NCBI RefSeq assembly: GCF_004137355.1
Contig: NZ_SDVB01000170.1
Span: 600,918 to 664,917 of the forward strand
DNA length: 64,000 nucleotides
Reading direction: 5' to 3'
Source of the DNA: Ciceribacter ferrooxidans
Lineage (GTDB): Bacteria > Pseudomonadota > Alphaproteobacteria > Rhizobiales > Rhizobiaceae
Shown here: one piece after another, positions 1-9,122 of the stretch
Numbering within the stretch: the stretch's first letter is position 1
How the letters are laid out: every line of letters begins with the position of its first letter
Made by a program: the position numbers and the translations under genes
Notes under the pieces: generated by a model
Told to the model about the DNA's origin: nothing
What the model saw: the letters and a program-made list of their open reading frames with translations, nothing else
The model's database searches: none

Positions 1-1
1 G

Positions 2-421
2 ATCGACGTACCGGCATGGCTTGCGGCAGCGGCGGCTCTGATCTGCTGGACCGCCGCATTCCTGGCCGAGATCTGGCGAGGCTGCGTCGAATCGATCCCG
101 AAGGGCCAATGGGAGGCCGGACAAAGCCTCGCCCTCAACCATGTCCAGCAGATGCGCCTCGTCATCCTGCCCCAGGCGCTTCGCATCGCCATCCCTCCGA
201 CCGCCGGTTTTTCCGTCCAGGTCGTCAAGGGCACGGCGCTGACCTCCATCATCGGCTTTGTCGAGCTGTCAAAGGCGGGAACGATCGTCACGAACGCGAC
301 CTTCCAGCCGTTCATCGTCTATGGCTTCGTGGCTCTGATCTATTTCGTCATCTGCTTCCCGCTGTCGAAGTTCAGCAAATACCTGGAGCGCCGTGCCGCG
401 GTCGCCTATTCGGCTCGCTGA
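2..421 (+). CDS. Amino-acid ABC transporter permease, 3' part only
   Basis: The reading frame is open from the first bases of the window, so the N-terminus lies upstream; 139 residues are visible. It contains the conserved HisM/GlnP-type loop (EIWRGCVESIPKGQWEAG, then LPQALRIAIPP) that contacts the ATPase, followed by two hydrophobic segments. The family forms the inner-membrane channel of polar amino-acid importers, working with a periplasmic binding protein and an ATPase that would be encoded upstream. The substrate cannot be told from this fragment. Another frame over 16-537 is a shadow. Confidence 0.85.
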   Translation: MDVPAWLAAAAALICWTAAFLAEIWRGCVESIPKGQWEAGQSLALNHVQQMRLVILPQALRIAIPPTAGFSVQVVKGTALTSIIGFVELSKAGTIVTNATFQPFIVYGFVALIYFVICFPLSKFSKYLERRAAVAYSAR

Positions 422-445
422 CGATTGTAACGTCGCGGGCCGGCT

Positions 446-748
446 TCAGAGCCCCATTGCCCGCAACGCCGCGACGGCCGCGACGCCGAGTGCGGTTGCG
501 GCGAGCAGCGGCAGGCGGAGCGCCGCCAGCGCCGTGATGGCCGCGGCGATCGTCTCCGCCGGTCCGGTGGCGAGCGCCGTGGGTGCGACGACTGCCATCA
601 GCACCGCCGGCGGGATCGCCTCCATCGCCCGCTTCTGCCGCCGGTCGAGCGTCAGGAAGCCGAAGAGGACGAGCCCGCCGATGCGGGTGGCGGCGGTTGC
701 GACCGCCATGGCGAGGATCGCGAGAAGGGTCTGCGGATCGAGCGTCAT
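446..748 (-). CDS. AzlD family branched-chain amino-acid exporter small subunit
   Basis: A 100-residue, very hydrophobic protein with about three membrane segments, the usual size for AzlD. It overlaps the stop of the AzlC gene by 4 bases, the classical AzlC-AzlD arrangement, so the two are probably translationally coupled and form one exporter in the inner membrane. The family exports branched-chain amino acids or analogues; the substrate here is not shown. Recognition rests on length, hydrophobicity and the AzlC partner more than on sharp motifs. Confidence 0.85.
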   Translation of the reverse strand: MTLDPQTLLAILAMAVATAATRIGGLVLFGFLTLDRRQKRAMEAIPPAVLMAVVAPTALATGPAETIAAAITALAALRLPLLAATALGVAAVAALRAMGL

Positions 749-1494
749 GCCGTGACCTCCTTGCGCTCGGGCATGAGAACGGCCGTGGCGACACCGGCCA
801 GTGCGCCGGCGAGGATATACCAGACGCCCGGCACGGCCGCATGCACCAGCACGGCAGAGAGCCCGCTTGCAAGGAGTACCAGTCCGGTGCGCGCGCCCTT
901 CCAGAAATTCATGACGAGCACGATGAAGACGGCTGAGAAGACGAAATCGAGCCCGGTGACGGCCGGATCGCCGAGGAAGGCGCCGGCGAGCGAACCGGCA
1001 AGGCCGGACGCCACCCAGGCGAGGTAGAAGGGAATGACGGCGGCGGCGTACCAGAGCGGTGTGAGCGTGGCGGTCGCCGCGTGGGTTTCGGCGACCGCCC
1101 AGCCTTCGTCGGTCAGGAAGAGCACCGAAAGATACTTCCGCCAGCCGGGAAAATGCCCGAGCTTCGGCGCGAGCGACGCGCTCATCAGGACGTGGCGGAT
1201 GTTGACGAGAAAGGCGGAGACGCCGAGTGCCGCCCAGCTCGCCGGATGCGTCCAGATATCCATGGCGACGAATTGCGAACCGCCGGCGAAGACCAGCGCA
1301 CTCATCAGCGTCGCTTCGAGCGGCGAAAGGCCGTTGCCCGCCGCCGCCGCCCCGAAGACGAGGCCGATCGGGATCACGGCTGTAATCAGCGGCGCCATAC
1401 GGCGCATGGCGGAGAAGACTTCGGCGGCGCGGCCGCCACGATGGTCCGGCATGTCAGGCATCCTGTTTGTCGATGAGACCCTGCTCATAGGCAA
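745..1494 (-). CDS. AzlC family permease, large subunit of branched-chain amino-acid exporter
   Basis: The longest frame gives 249 residues; a Met about 11 codons in (near 1461) is an equally good start. The AzlC hallmark is the first membrane region (PLITAVIPIGLVFGAA) and the segment FAGGSQFVAMDIW near residues 69-81. Several further hydrophobic helices follow. It is an inner-membrane protein acting with the AzlD product just downstream. The AraC-type regulator immediately upstream on the same strand (31 bases away) is a likely controller. Confidence 0.88.
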   Translation of the reverse strand: MPMSRVSSTNRMPDMPDHRGGRAAEVFSAMRRMAPLITAVIPIGLVFGAAAAGNGLSPLEATLMSALVFAGGSQFVAMDIWTHPASWAALGVSAFLVNIRHVLMSASLAPKLGHFPGWRKYLSVLFLTDEGWAVAETHAATATLTPLWYAAAVIPFYLAWVASGLAGSLAGAFLGDPAVTGLDFVFSAVFIVLVMNFWKGARTGLVLLASGLSAVLVHAAVPGVWYILAGALAGVATAVLMPERKEVTA

Positions 1495-1524
1495 AGGCGA
1501 CCGACGGGTCTTGAAGGAAAGTGA

Positions 1525-2382
1525 TCAGCCCTTGCGGAACTGGCCGGGGGTGACGCCGGTGCGCGCCTTGAAATGCCGGCTGAAATGCGCCTGGTCGGCG
1601 AAGCCGCAATCGAGGGCGACATCGGCGATCGGCCGCCCGAGCCGCAAGAGGGTGCGTGCCTGCCGCACCCTTATGTCGGTCAGGAAAGCATGCGGGGTGA
1701 TATGGAATTCCTTGCGGAAGGCGCGGATCAGGTGCGCGCGCGACAGGCCGGCCGTCGTCGCGAGTTCGTCGAGGCCGATGTCTTTCGCGAAATTCTCCGA
1801 GAGATGGTCGCGCGCGCGCCAGACGGCGGTACGCTCGCGCGTATCGACGGGCGAGATGCGCCGGCTGCCGTGGCGGACGAAGATCGCCGCGAGCACCGAG
1901 AACATGCTCTCCTCCGCCTCGAGCGCGCCGACATTGTCTTCCAGCGCAAGGTGCGCCCGGTGGAAGGCATGCGCCAGTTCCGGGTCGAGCGGCGTGCCGC
2001 GGGCGAAAGCGGGCGTCCCGTGGCAGGCCTTGCCGGTGACGTCTTCGAGGACATCGCGGTAGAGCGCCTCGCTCGGGTAGATCATGCGGTAGCGATAGCC
2101 GTCCGCCCCCGGCGCGCCGTCATGCACGACTTCCGGGTTGATGAGGTAGAGATGGCCGGGGCCGGTCTCCTCGCGACTGCCGCGGATGCGGGCGATCTGG
2201 CTGCCGCTTTCGATCGCGCCGATCGAGAAGGTGTCGTGGGCGTGCGGGGCGTATTCGTGGGTGCGGAAGGTGGCGCTTAGGCATTCCATGCCCGCAAAGC
2301 GGCCGTCGCGCCAGAAATTGGTGCGTTCGGCCATCGTCAGCGGCATGCCGCTCGCCGCCTCTGTCTGCGAAACGTTGTGCAT
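1525..2382 (-). CDS. AraC family transcriptional regulator with cupin sensor domain
   Basis: A 285-residue protein. The N-terminal half is a cupin-like AraC-binding domain (HAHDTFSIGAIESG, about residues 47-60). The C-terminal 100 residues carry the two helix-turn-helix motifs of AraC/XylS proteins (LDELATTAGLSRAHLIRAF and the second HTH with FADQAHFSRHFKARTGVTPG). Alternative starts exist at internal Met codons near residues 13 and 17. It precedes azlCD on the same strand, so it is probably the activator of that exporter, responding to an amino acid or related ligand. The ligand is unknown. Confidence 0.88.
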   Translation of the reverse strand: MHNVSQTEAASGMPLTMAERTNFWRDGRFAGMECLSATFRTHEYAPHAHDTFSIGAIESGSQIARIRGSREETGPGHLYLINPEVVHDGAPGADGYRYRMIYPSEALYRDVLEDVTGKACHGTPAFARGTPLDPELAHAFHRAHLALEDNVGALEAEESMFSVLAAIFVRHGSRRISPVDTRERTAVWRARDHLSENFAKDIGLDELATTAGLSRAHLIRAFRKEFHITPHAFLTDIRVRQARTLLRLGRPIADVALDCGFADQAHFSRHFKARTGVTPGQFRKG

Positions 2383-2498
2383 CGCAAAATATTACCGCAC
2401 TCGACCATTCCAGTCTTGAACAAAAGTGATAGGGTCGGGCTGTCGCCGGGTCGCCTCTCCGACCCTTCCGCTTCCCCCCATACGATGCATAGTGCCAG

Positions 2499-3665
2499 AT
2501 GACCGCTCTCACCGAAATCCCGGAGCTTCCCGAAGACTTTCTCAACGCGCCGCTGCGGCTCACCGTCGATCTCGGCGCACTCGCCGACAACTGGCGCGAC
2601 ATGGCGCGGCGCTCGGGCAGCGCGCGCACTGCTGCGGTCGTCAAGGCGGACGCCTACGGCATGGGGATCGAGGACGCCGGCATCACGCTCTACGAGGCGG
2701 GCGCGCGCGATTTCTTCGTCGCGGTTCCTTCGGAAGGAGCGACACTGCGAGCCTATGCGCCGGACGCGCGCATCTTCGTGCTCTCCGGCCTCTGGCCCGG
2801 TGCCGAGCAGACCTTCTTCGACAACGACCTCGTGCCGGTGATCGCCTCCGAGGAACAGCTCGCGCTGTGGATGGCGGCCGTCTCGGAACGAGGCGACCAC
2901 CCCTGTGCGCTGCATGTCGATACCGGCTTCAACCGGCTCGGCCTCAGCATGAAGGAAGCCTTCGAACTGGCCGGCGACGTATCGCGTCCGGCGAGCTTCT
3001 CGCCGGTGCTCGTGCTCAGCCATCTCGCCTGCGCGGACGACCCCTCATCGCCGATGAACCGCCGGCAACTGGAATCTTTCCGCGAGGTTAGCGCCGCTTT
3101 CGAAGGGATCGAATCAAGTCTTTCAGCTTCTGCTGGAATTTTCCTCGGGTCCGATTACCACTTCGACCTCACCCGTCCGGGCATCGCGCTCTACGGCGGC
3201 GAGGCCGTCAACGGCGTCGCAAACCCGATGCGCCCGGTCGCCAAGGCCGAGGCGCGCATTCTCCAGGTCCGCGAGGCGGCGGCGGGCGAGACGGTGAGCT
3301 ATGGCGGCACCCTGACGCTTGCCCACGACAGCCGGCTCGCGATCGCCTCGGCCGGCTATGCCGACGGCTATCTGCGCAGCCTCTCGGGCAGCGGCGTTCC
3401 GCTCCGCCAGACCAACATCCCCGGCGCCAGCGGCTTCATCGCCGGCAAGCGCGTGCCGGTCGCCGGCCGTGTCACCATGGATCTGACGATCTTCGACGTC
3501 ACCGACCTGCCGGATGGTGCGGTCAGGGCCGGCGACTACATCGAGCTTTTCGGCCCGAACATGCCGGTCGACGAGGTCGCCCGCGCCGGCGGCACGATCG
3601 GCTACGAAATGCTCGTCGGCCTCGGTCTTCGCTACGAGCGGCACTATCTCGAAGACGAGAATTGA
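2499..3665 (+). CDS. alr: Alanine racemase
   Basis: A 388-residue PLP enzyme that interconverts L- and D-alanine for peptidoglycan. The PLP lysine lies in VVKADAYGMG (Lys49). The conserved GYADGY segment and the catalytic-Tyr region (VSYGGTLTLAHD) follow, and the C-terminal beta domain ends normally. It is cytoplasmic. The gene is transcribed toward radA, but a ParDE cassette lies in between. The upstream gap of 116 bases separates it from the divergent AraC gene. No strong ribosome binding site is visible before the ATG. Confidence 0.93.
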   Translation: MTALTEIPELPEDFLNAPLRLTVDLGALADNWRDMARRSGSARTAAVVKADAYGMGIEDAGITLYEAGARDFFVAVPSEGATLRAYAPDARIFVLSGLWPGAEQTFFDNDLVPVIASEEQLALWMAAVSERGDHPCALHVDTGFNRLGLSMKEAFELAGDVSRPASFSPVLVLSHLACADDPSSPMNRRQLESFREVSAAFEGIESSLSASAGIFLGSDYHFDLTRPGIALYGGEAVNGVANPMRPVAKAEARILQVREAAAGETVSYGGTLTLAHDSRLAIASAGYADGYLRSLSGSGVPLRQTNIPGASGFIAGKRVPVAGRVTMDLTIFDVTDLPDGAVRAGDYIELFGPNMPVDEVARAGGTIGYEMLVGLGLRYERHYLEDEN

Positions 3666-3741
3666 CCTCTGGCAAGCAGGGATTTGTTCTGCTATTGTTC
3701 TCGCGAACGACCCTTGCACCATCTGCCAAGCGGAGCTGACC

Positions 3742-3996
3742 GTGCCAAACATCCAGTTGAATAAGCGCGACGAGAAGTTCGTCGAGAAGCAGATCAGCTC
3801 TGGCCTCTACGACAGCGCCGAAGAGGTGGTGACCGCAGGTCTCCGGCTCTTGCGCGAACGGGACGAAGCGGACCTTCGCATGCTGATCCAGGAAGGGGTC
3901 GACGACGTGGAAGCCGGCCGCGTCCACACCTACGAAAGTGCCGAGGAGTTCCTGGCGGATTTGCAGCGCGCCGAGAACGATGCCCAAAAGCCGTGA
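3742..3996 (+). CDS. ParD-like ribbon-helix-helix antitoxin
   Basis: 84 residues from a GTG start that has a plausible GGAG element 6-9 bases upstream. The N-terminal half fits the ParD/CopG ribbon-helix-helix fold: a short strand (NIQLNKRDEKFVEKQI), then the SGLYDSAEEVVTAGLRLL helix pair typical of type II ParD antitoxins. The acidic C-terminal tail would wrap the toxin. It overlaps the downstream toxin gene by 17 bases, so the two are co-translated. In the family the antitoxin binds its own promoter and represses the operon. The pair sits between alr and radA. Confidence 0.87.
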   Translation: MPNIQLNKRDEKFVEKQISSGLYDSAEEVVTAGLRLLRERDEADLRMLIQEGVDDVEAGRVHTYESAEEFLADLQRAENDAQKP

Positions 3997-4294
3997 GGTT
4001 GTCTGGTCGAGAAAGGCACGGCAGGATCTCCGGTCGATCTATCGCCATATTGCAAGGTTCAGCCCGGTCGCTGCCAACCGGTTTGCGCTTGACCTCTACA
4101 ACAAGATCGAAAACCTGGCGCGCCTCGGCCTCACCGGCGCGAGCGTGAAAGACATGGGCGGCGACATCCGTGTCTTCGTCTATCGAAACCGGCGCTTCTT
4201 TGTCCGTGTCACCGACGAAGCCGTCACTGTCCTCCGCGTGATGCACGGCCGCCAGGACACCACCACCGAAGACTTCCCCGAAAGCGAAACCTGA
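3980..4294 (+). CDS. ParE/RelE superfamily toxin
   Basis: 104 residues from the ATG inside the antitoxin tail (MPKSREVVWS). It shows the ParE layout: an N-terminal helix (SRKARQDLRSIYRHIAR), then the core ending with RVFVYRNRRFFVRV and VLRVMHGRQD, the usual C-terminal strand of the RelE/ParE fold. ParE toxins poison DNA gyrase and RelE toxins cleave mRNA. The ParD partner favours the ParE type, but the target is not proved by sequence. It ends 3 bases before radA, so read-through into radA is likely. Confidence 0.87.
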   Translation: MPKSREVVWSRKARQDLRSIYRHIARFSPVAANRFALDLYNKIENLARLGLTGASVKDMGGDIRVFVYRNRRFFVRVTDEAVTVLRVMHGRQDTTTEDFPESET

Positions 4295-4297
4295 TCC

Positions 4298-5701
4298 ATG
4301 GCCAAAGCCCGAACCCAATTCGTCTGCCAGAACTGCGGCACCGTCCACACCCGCTGGGCCGGCAAGTGCGACGGCTGCGGCGAGTGGAACACCATCGTCG
4401 AGGAAGACCCGATGGGCGGCATCGGTGCCGGCCCCGGCAAGGTGCCGAAGAAGGGGCGGCCGGTGACGCTCACCTCGCTCTCCGGCGAGATCGAGGAGGC
4501 GCCGCGCATCCCGACCGGCATGGCCGAGCTCGACCGGGCGACCGGCGGCGGTTTCGTGCGCGGCTCGGCCGTTCTGATTGGCGGCGATCCGGGCATCGGC
4601 AAGTCGACGCTTCTCATGCAGGCGGCAGCCGCGCTCTCGCGCAAGGGCCGGCGCGTCATCTATGTCTCGGGCGAAGAGGCGGTCGCGCAGGTCCGGCTGC
4701 GGGCGCAGCGCCTGCAGGCGGCGGAGACCGACGTGCTGCTCGCCGCCGAAACCAATGTCGAGGACATCCTGGCGACCCTCGCCGAGGGCAAACGGCCGGA
4801 CCTCGTCATCATCGATTCCATCCAGACGCTGTGGAGCGACACCGCCGATTCGGCGCCCGGCACCGTCACCCAGGTCCGCACCGGCGTGCAGGCAATGATT
4901 CGCTTTGCCAAGCAGACCGGCGCCACCATGGTGCTCGTCGGCCATGTCACCAAGGACGGACAGATCGCCGGCCCGCGCGTCGTCGAGCACATGGTCGACG
5001 CGGTCCTCTACTTCGAGGGCGATCGCGGCCATCACTACCGCATCCTGCGCACCGTCAAGAACCGCTTCGGCCCGACGGACGAGATCGGCGTCTTTGAAAT
5101 GTCGGACAGCGGCCTGCGCGAAGTCGCCAATCCGTCCGAGCTCTTCCTCGGTGAACGCAACGAAAAAGCCCCGGGAGCCGCCGTCTTTGCCGGCATGGAA
5201 GGCACGCGGCCGGTTCTCGTCGAGGTGCAGGCACTGGTGGCCCAGACCTCGCTCGGCACGCCGCGACGGGCCGTCGTCGGCTGGGATTCCTCCCGCCTTT
5301 CGATGATCCTCGCGGTGCTGGAGGCCCATTGCGGCGTGCGGCTCGGCAGCCACGACGTCTACCTCAACGTCGCCGGCGGATACCGCATCTCGGAACCGGC
5401 CGCGGACATGGCTGTGGCCTCGGCCCTGGTTTCCTCGCTGGCCGGACTTGCCCTTCCCGCCGATTGCGTCTATTTCGGCGAGGTCAGCCTGTCCGGCGCC
5501 GTCCGGCCGGTTGCGCACACGGCCCAACGGCTGAAGGAAGCGGAAAAGCTCGGCTTTGCACGTGCGGTGCTCCCTTCGGCCTCGCCCGATCTGCCGAAAG
5601 GCACGGCGGGGCGGTGGAGCGAGATCGAAAGCCTTCCCGACCTGGTCGCGCGCATCGCCGGGTCCAGGGTGAGGGCCGTAGAGGAGATGGACGGCAATTG
5701 A
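4298..5701 (+). CDS. radA: DNA repair protein RadA (Sms)
   Basis: 467 residues with the full RadA architecture. An N-terminal four-cysteine zinc finger (Cys10, 13, 24, 27) is followed by a RecA-like ATPase with Walker A GGDPGIGKSTLL near residue 96. The RadA-specific KNRFG motif lies near residue 253 and a Lon-like C-terminal domain completes it. The protein drives branch migration of recombination intermediates in the cytoplasm. The start is 3 bases after the toxin stop; the usual neighbour alr is displaced by the toxin-antitoxin pair. Confidence 0.96.
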   Translation: MAKARTQFVCQNCGTVHTRWAGKCDGCGEWNTIVEEDPMGGIGAGPGKVPKKGRPVTLTSLSGEIEEAPRIPTGMAELDRATGGGFVRGSAVLIGGDPGIGKSTLLMQAAAALSRKGRRVIYVSGEEAVAQVRLRAQRLQAAETDVLLAAETNVEDILATLAEGKRPDLVIIDSIQTLWSDTADSAPGTVTQVRTGVQAMIRFAKQTGATMVLVGHVTKDGQIAGPRVVEHMVDAVLYFEGDRGHHYRILRTVKNRFGPTDEIGVFEMSDSGLREVANPSELFLGERNEKAPGAAVFAGMEGTRPVLVEVQALVAQTSLGTPRRAVVGWDSSRLSMILAVLEAHCGVRLGSHDVYLNVAGGYRISEPAADMAVASALVSSLAGLALPADCVYFGEVSLSGAVRPVAHTAQRLKEAEKLGFARAVLPSASPDLPKGTAGRWSEIESLPDLVARIAGSRVRAVEEMDGN

Positions 5702-5790
5702 TCCTTTTTCGGCCGCAATGCGGTGTATGGGATCACCGAACGCGATGACGATCACGCAGGCCGGGGCCGGCCGTCTTGGAGTTGATTTAG

Positions 5791-6426
5791 ATGCCCATCA
5801 CTATTTTTGACGGTATTGTCATCGGCGTAGTCCTGTTTTCCGCCGTTCTCGCCATGGTTCGCGGTTTCTCCCGCGAGGTGCTTTCGATCGCAAGCTGGGT
5901 CGGCGCCGTCGCCGCCGCCTACTACCTGCATCCGCTGGTGCTTCCCTACATCAAGAACTACACGAGCGACGAGCGCATCGCGCTTGCCGGTGCCGCCGGC
6001 ATCGTCTTCCTGATCGCGCTGATCGTCATCTCCTTCATCACCACGCGCATCGCCGACTTCATCATCGACAGCCGCATCGGCGCGCTGGACCGCACCCTCG
6101 GCTTCCTCTTCGGTGCGGCCCGCGGCATCCTGCTGCTGGTGGTCGCGGTCGCCTTCTGGAACTGGCTGATCGACGTCAAGCACCGCCCGGACTGGGTCAA
6201 CAACGCCAAGTCGAAACCGTTCCTCGACGCGCTGGTGCTGAAGCTCGAAGCGGTGCTGCCGGAAGACATCGAGCCGCAGCTGCGCGCCCGCATCCTCGGC
6301 AAGGAACCAACAGAAGGCGAAGCGCCGGCCGAGCAGGCACCCGCAGACCAGGCGCCGGCCGGACAGGCGGCACCGTCGCAGACCCTCGCTCCGCCGGCAG
6401 AGACGACGCCACCGGCCGAAAACTGA
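5791..6426 (+). CDS. CvpA family membrane protein
   Basis: 211 residues with a GGAG ribosome site about 9 bases before the ATG. Four hydrophobic segments make up the CvpA domain (opening DGIVIGVVLFSAVLAMVRGF). A long alanine/proline/glutamate-rich cytoplasmic or periplasmic tail (about residues 170-211) of low complexity follows. CvpA proteins are inner-membrane proteins linked to colicin V production and envelope homeostasis; the exact role is unsettled. It precedes purF, the same order as in many proteobacteria. Confidence 0.9.
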   Translation: MPITIFDGIVIGVVLFSAVLAMVRGFSREVLSIASWVGAVAAAYYLHPLVLPYIKNYTSDERIALAGAAGIVFLIALIVISFITTRIADFIIDSRIGALDRTLGFLFGAARGILLLVVAVAFWNWLIDVKHRPDWVNNAKSKPFLDALVLKLEAVLPEDIEPQLRARILGKEPTEGEAPAEQAPADQAPAGQAAPSQTLAPPAETTPPAEN

Positions 6427-6563
6427 CGGGCAGCGGCGGCTGCCGCTTCCTATATAGGACGTGAAAGACAAATCGGGCGCCGCCGGAGCGGGATCATCCG
6501 GCGAAAGCGCTCTGAGAACCGTGTATAGTGTACCTGTCCCGCACCGAGCAAAGGCCTGCTTCC

Positions 6564-8054
6564 ATGAACCAGTCTGATTTCACCTCCCTCGAAGACGGTC
6601 TCGACGGCGACACCCTGCATGAAGAATGCGGGGTGTTCGGCATTTTGGGACATCCCGACGCGTCGACGCTGACGGCGCTCGGCCTGCACGCGCTGCAGCA
6701 CCGCGGACAGGAAGCGGCCGGCATCGTCTCCTTCGACGGCCAGCAGTTCCACACCGAAAAGCACATGGGCCTCGTCGGCGACCATTACACCGATCCGGCG
6801 ACGCTGGCGAAACTGCCGGGCACGGTCGCGATCGGCCACACCCGCTATTCGACCACGGGCGAAGTGGCGCTCCGCAACGTGCAGCCGCTGTTCGCCGAAC
6901 TGGAAGAAGGCGGCATCGCCATTGCCCATAACGGTAATTTCACCAACGGGCTGACGCTACGCCGCCAGATCATTGCCACCGGCGCCATCTGCCAGTCGAC
7001 CTCGGACACCGAAGTCGTGCTGCACCTCATCGCCCGCTCGCGCCATTCATCCACGGCCGACCGTTTCATCGACGCCATCCGCCAGATGGAAGGCGGCTAT
7101 TCGATGCTGGCGATGACCCGCACCAAGCTGATCGCCGCCCGCGACCCGATCGGCATCCGGCCGCTCGTGATGGGCGAGCTCGACGGCAAGCCGATCTTCT
7201 GTTCGGAAACCTGCGCCCTCGACATCATCGGCGCGAAGTTCATCCGCGACGTGGAGAACGGCGAAGTCATCATCTGCGAAATCCAGCCGGACGGCTCGAT
7301 CACCATCGACGCCCGCAAGCCGAGCAAGCCCCAGCCGGAACGGCTCTGCCTGTTCGAATACGTCTATTTCGCCCGGCCGGACTCGGTCGTCGGCGGCCGC
7401 AACGTCTATACGACGCGCAAGAACATGGGCATCAACCTCGCCAAGGAAGCTCCGGTCGAAGGAGACGTCGTGGTGCCGGTTCCGGACGGCGGCACGCCGG
7501 CCGCCCTCGGCTATGCCCAGCAGAGCGGCATCCCGTTCGAATACGGCATCATCCGCAACCACTATGTCGGCCGCACCTTCATCGAACCGACCCAGCAGAT
7601 CCGCGCCTTCGGCGTGAAGCTCAAGCATTCCGCCAACCGCGCGATGATCGAGGGCAAGCGCGTGGTGCTGGTCGACGATTCGATCGTGCGCGGCACCACC
7701 TCGCTCAAGATCGTGCAGATGATCCGTGATGCCGGCGCCAAGGAAGTGCACATCCGCGTCGCCTCGCCGATGATCTTCCATCCCGATTTCTACGGCATCG
7801 ACACGCCGGACGCCGACAAGCTGCTCGCCAACCAGTATGCCGACGTCAATGCCATGGCGAAGTATATCGGCGCCGATTCGCTCGCCTTCCTGTCGATCGA
7901 CGGGCTCTACAGGGCGGTCGGCGGAGCGCCGCGTGATCCGGAACGGCCGCAGTTCACCGACCATTACTTCACCGGCGACTATCCGACCCGCCTCCTTGAC
8001 CGGGAAGGCGAAAAGGTCGGCCGCAAGGTTTCCATGCTGGCCAGCAACGGCTGA
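6564..8054 (+). CDS. purF: Amidophosphoribosyltransferase
   Basis: This enzyme catalyses the first committed step of purine synthesis: PRPP plus glutamine to phosphoribosylamine. The chosen ATG gives 496 residues with a short propeptide; Cys22 in HEECGVFGI would become the N-terminal nucleophile after cleavage. The glutaminase domain follows (HNGNFTN near residue 122), then the phosphoribosyltransferase domain with the PRPP loop VVLVDDSIVRGTT near residue 370. An upstream in-frame ATG at 6528 is possible but less likely. The protein is cytoplasmic. Confidence 0.96.
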   Translation: MNQSDFTSLEDGLDGDTLHEECGVFGILGHPDASTLTALGLHALQHRGQEAAGIVSFDGQQFHTEKHMGLVGDHYTDPATLAKLPGTVAIGHTRYSTTGEVALRNVQPLFAELEEGGIAIAHNGNFTNGLTLRRQIIATGAICQSTSDTEVVLHLIARSRHSSTADRFIDAIRQMEGGYSMLAMTRTKLIAARDPIGIRPLVMGELDGKPIFCSETCALDIIGAKFIRDVENGEVIICEIQPDGSITIDARKPSKPQPERLCLFEYVYFARPDSVVGGRNVYTTRKNMGINLAKEAPVEGDVVVPVPDGGTPAALGYAQQSGIPFEYGIIRNHYVGRTFIEPTQQIRAFGVKLKHSANRAMIEGKRVVLVDDSIVRGTTSLKIVQMIRDAGAKEVHIRVASPMIFHPDFYGIDTPDADKLLANQYADVNAMAKYIGADSLAFLSIDGLYRAVGGAPRDPERPQFTDHYFTGDYPTRLLDREGEKVGRKVSMLASNG

Positions 8055-8077
8055 GCGCCCAACCGTCAGGACACTCC

Positions 8078-8818
8078 ATGACCGTCAATCTGAAGGACCG
8101 CATCGCGCTCGTGACCGGCGCATCGCGCGGCATCGGCTATTACACCGCGCTCGAACTCGCCAGGGCCGGCGCGCATGTGATTGCCTGCGCACGCACCGTC
8201 GGTGGGCTCGAGGAACTCGATGATGCGATCAAGGCCGTCGGCGGTTCGGCGACGCTGGTGCCCTTCGACCTCGCCGACATGCAGGCGATCGACACCCTCG
8301 GCGCCTCGATCTTCGAGCGTTGGGGCAAGCTAGACATTCTCATCGCCAATGCCGGCATCCTCGGCGTGATCTCGCCGATCGGCCATGTGGAGGCGAAGGT
8401 CTTCGAAAAGGTGATGACGATCAACGTCACCGCCACTTGGCGGCTGATCCGCTCGGTCGAGCCGCTGCTCGCCAAGTCCGACCAGGGCCGCGCTCTCATC
8501 ATGTCGTCGGCGGCCGCCCACAAGTGCCGGCCGTTCTGGGGTCCCTACTCCGCCTCCAAGGCCGCCGTCGAGGCGCTCGCCCGCACCTGGGCCGGAGAAA
8601 CGCAGCGCCTGCCGCTGCGCGTCGTCTCGGTCGATCCGGGCGCCACCCGCACCGCCATGCGCGCCCAGGCCATGCCCGGCGAGGACCCGTCGACGCTGCC
8701 GCACCCGTCCGAGGTCGCCGCCCGGATCCTGCCGCTCTGCGGTCCGGAGCTCACCGAGACCGGCAAACTCTTCGCCGTGCGCGAGAACCGCCTCGTCGAC
8801 TACCGCATGCCGGAGTGA
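8078..8818 (+). CDS. SDR family NAD(P)-dependent oxidoreductase
   Basis: 246 residues of a classical short-chain dehydrogenase. It has the glycine-rich cofactor loop TGASRGIGYYT near residues 14-24, the structural LIANAGILG motif and the catalytic YSASK (Tyr-x3-Lys) with the preceding serine in MSSAAAH. The start has an AGGA element upstream. It follows purF by 23 bases, so the two may be co-transcribed. The substrate is not predictable from the sequence. Confidence 0.92.
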   Translation: MTVNLKDRIALVTGASRGIGYYTALELARAGAHVIACARTVGGLEELDDAIKAVGGSATLVPFDLADMQAIDTLGASIFERWGKLDILIANAGILGVISPIGHVEAKVFEKVMTINVTATWRLIRSVEPLLAKSDQGRALIMSSAAAHKCRPFWGPYSASKAAVEALARTWAGETQRLPLRVVSVDPGATRTAMRAQAMPGEDPSTLPHPSEVAARILPLCGPELTETGKLFAVRENRLVDYRMPE

Positions 8819-8883
8819 AGGAAGCCTCTAGCGGGACTGTTCCGCTTCGACTACATTCAAAGATATTCACGCGGGCGAGCACG

Positions 8884-9111
8884 ATGGCAAAGTCGAAAGC
8901 ACAACACGTAGTGCCGAGATCGGGAAAATGGGGCGTGCTCAGCTCGGGCGCGTCGCGAGCAAGCAGTCTGCACTCGACGCAGGACGAAGCAATCAGAACT
9001 GCCCGCGAGATTGCCAGGTCACATGGGACCGAACTCTACATCCACGGAAAAGACGGGCGCATTCGCGAGAGAAGCTCTTTCGGTAATGACCCTGCGCAGC
9101 CCAAAGGCTGA
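8884..9111 (+). CDS. DUF2188 domain protein
   Basis: A 75-residue basic protein matching the DUF2188 pattern: an opening strand HVVPRSGKWGV, the central helix TQDEAIRTAREIARSHG, then LYIHGKDGRIRER and a final FGNDP. Members are small, of unknown function, and often encoded beside other accessory genes. It lies 11 bases before the TIR-like gene on the same strand, so the two are probably one transcript. No signal peptide or membrane segment is seen. Confidence 0.8.
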   Translation: MAKSKAQHVVPRSGKWGVLSSGASRASSLHSTQDEAIRTAREIARSHGTELYIHGKDGRIRERSSFGNDPAQPKG

Positions 9112-9122
9112 CGGCAACCTCG

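Noticed and set aside
16-537. Frame over the start of the window
   Set aside because: Arg/Pro-rich shadow of the ABC permease, which runs in another frame from base 2.
3794-5755. Long minus-strand frame antisense to radA
   Set aside because: Shadow of a GC-rich gene; radA has complete motifs on the other strand.
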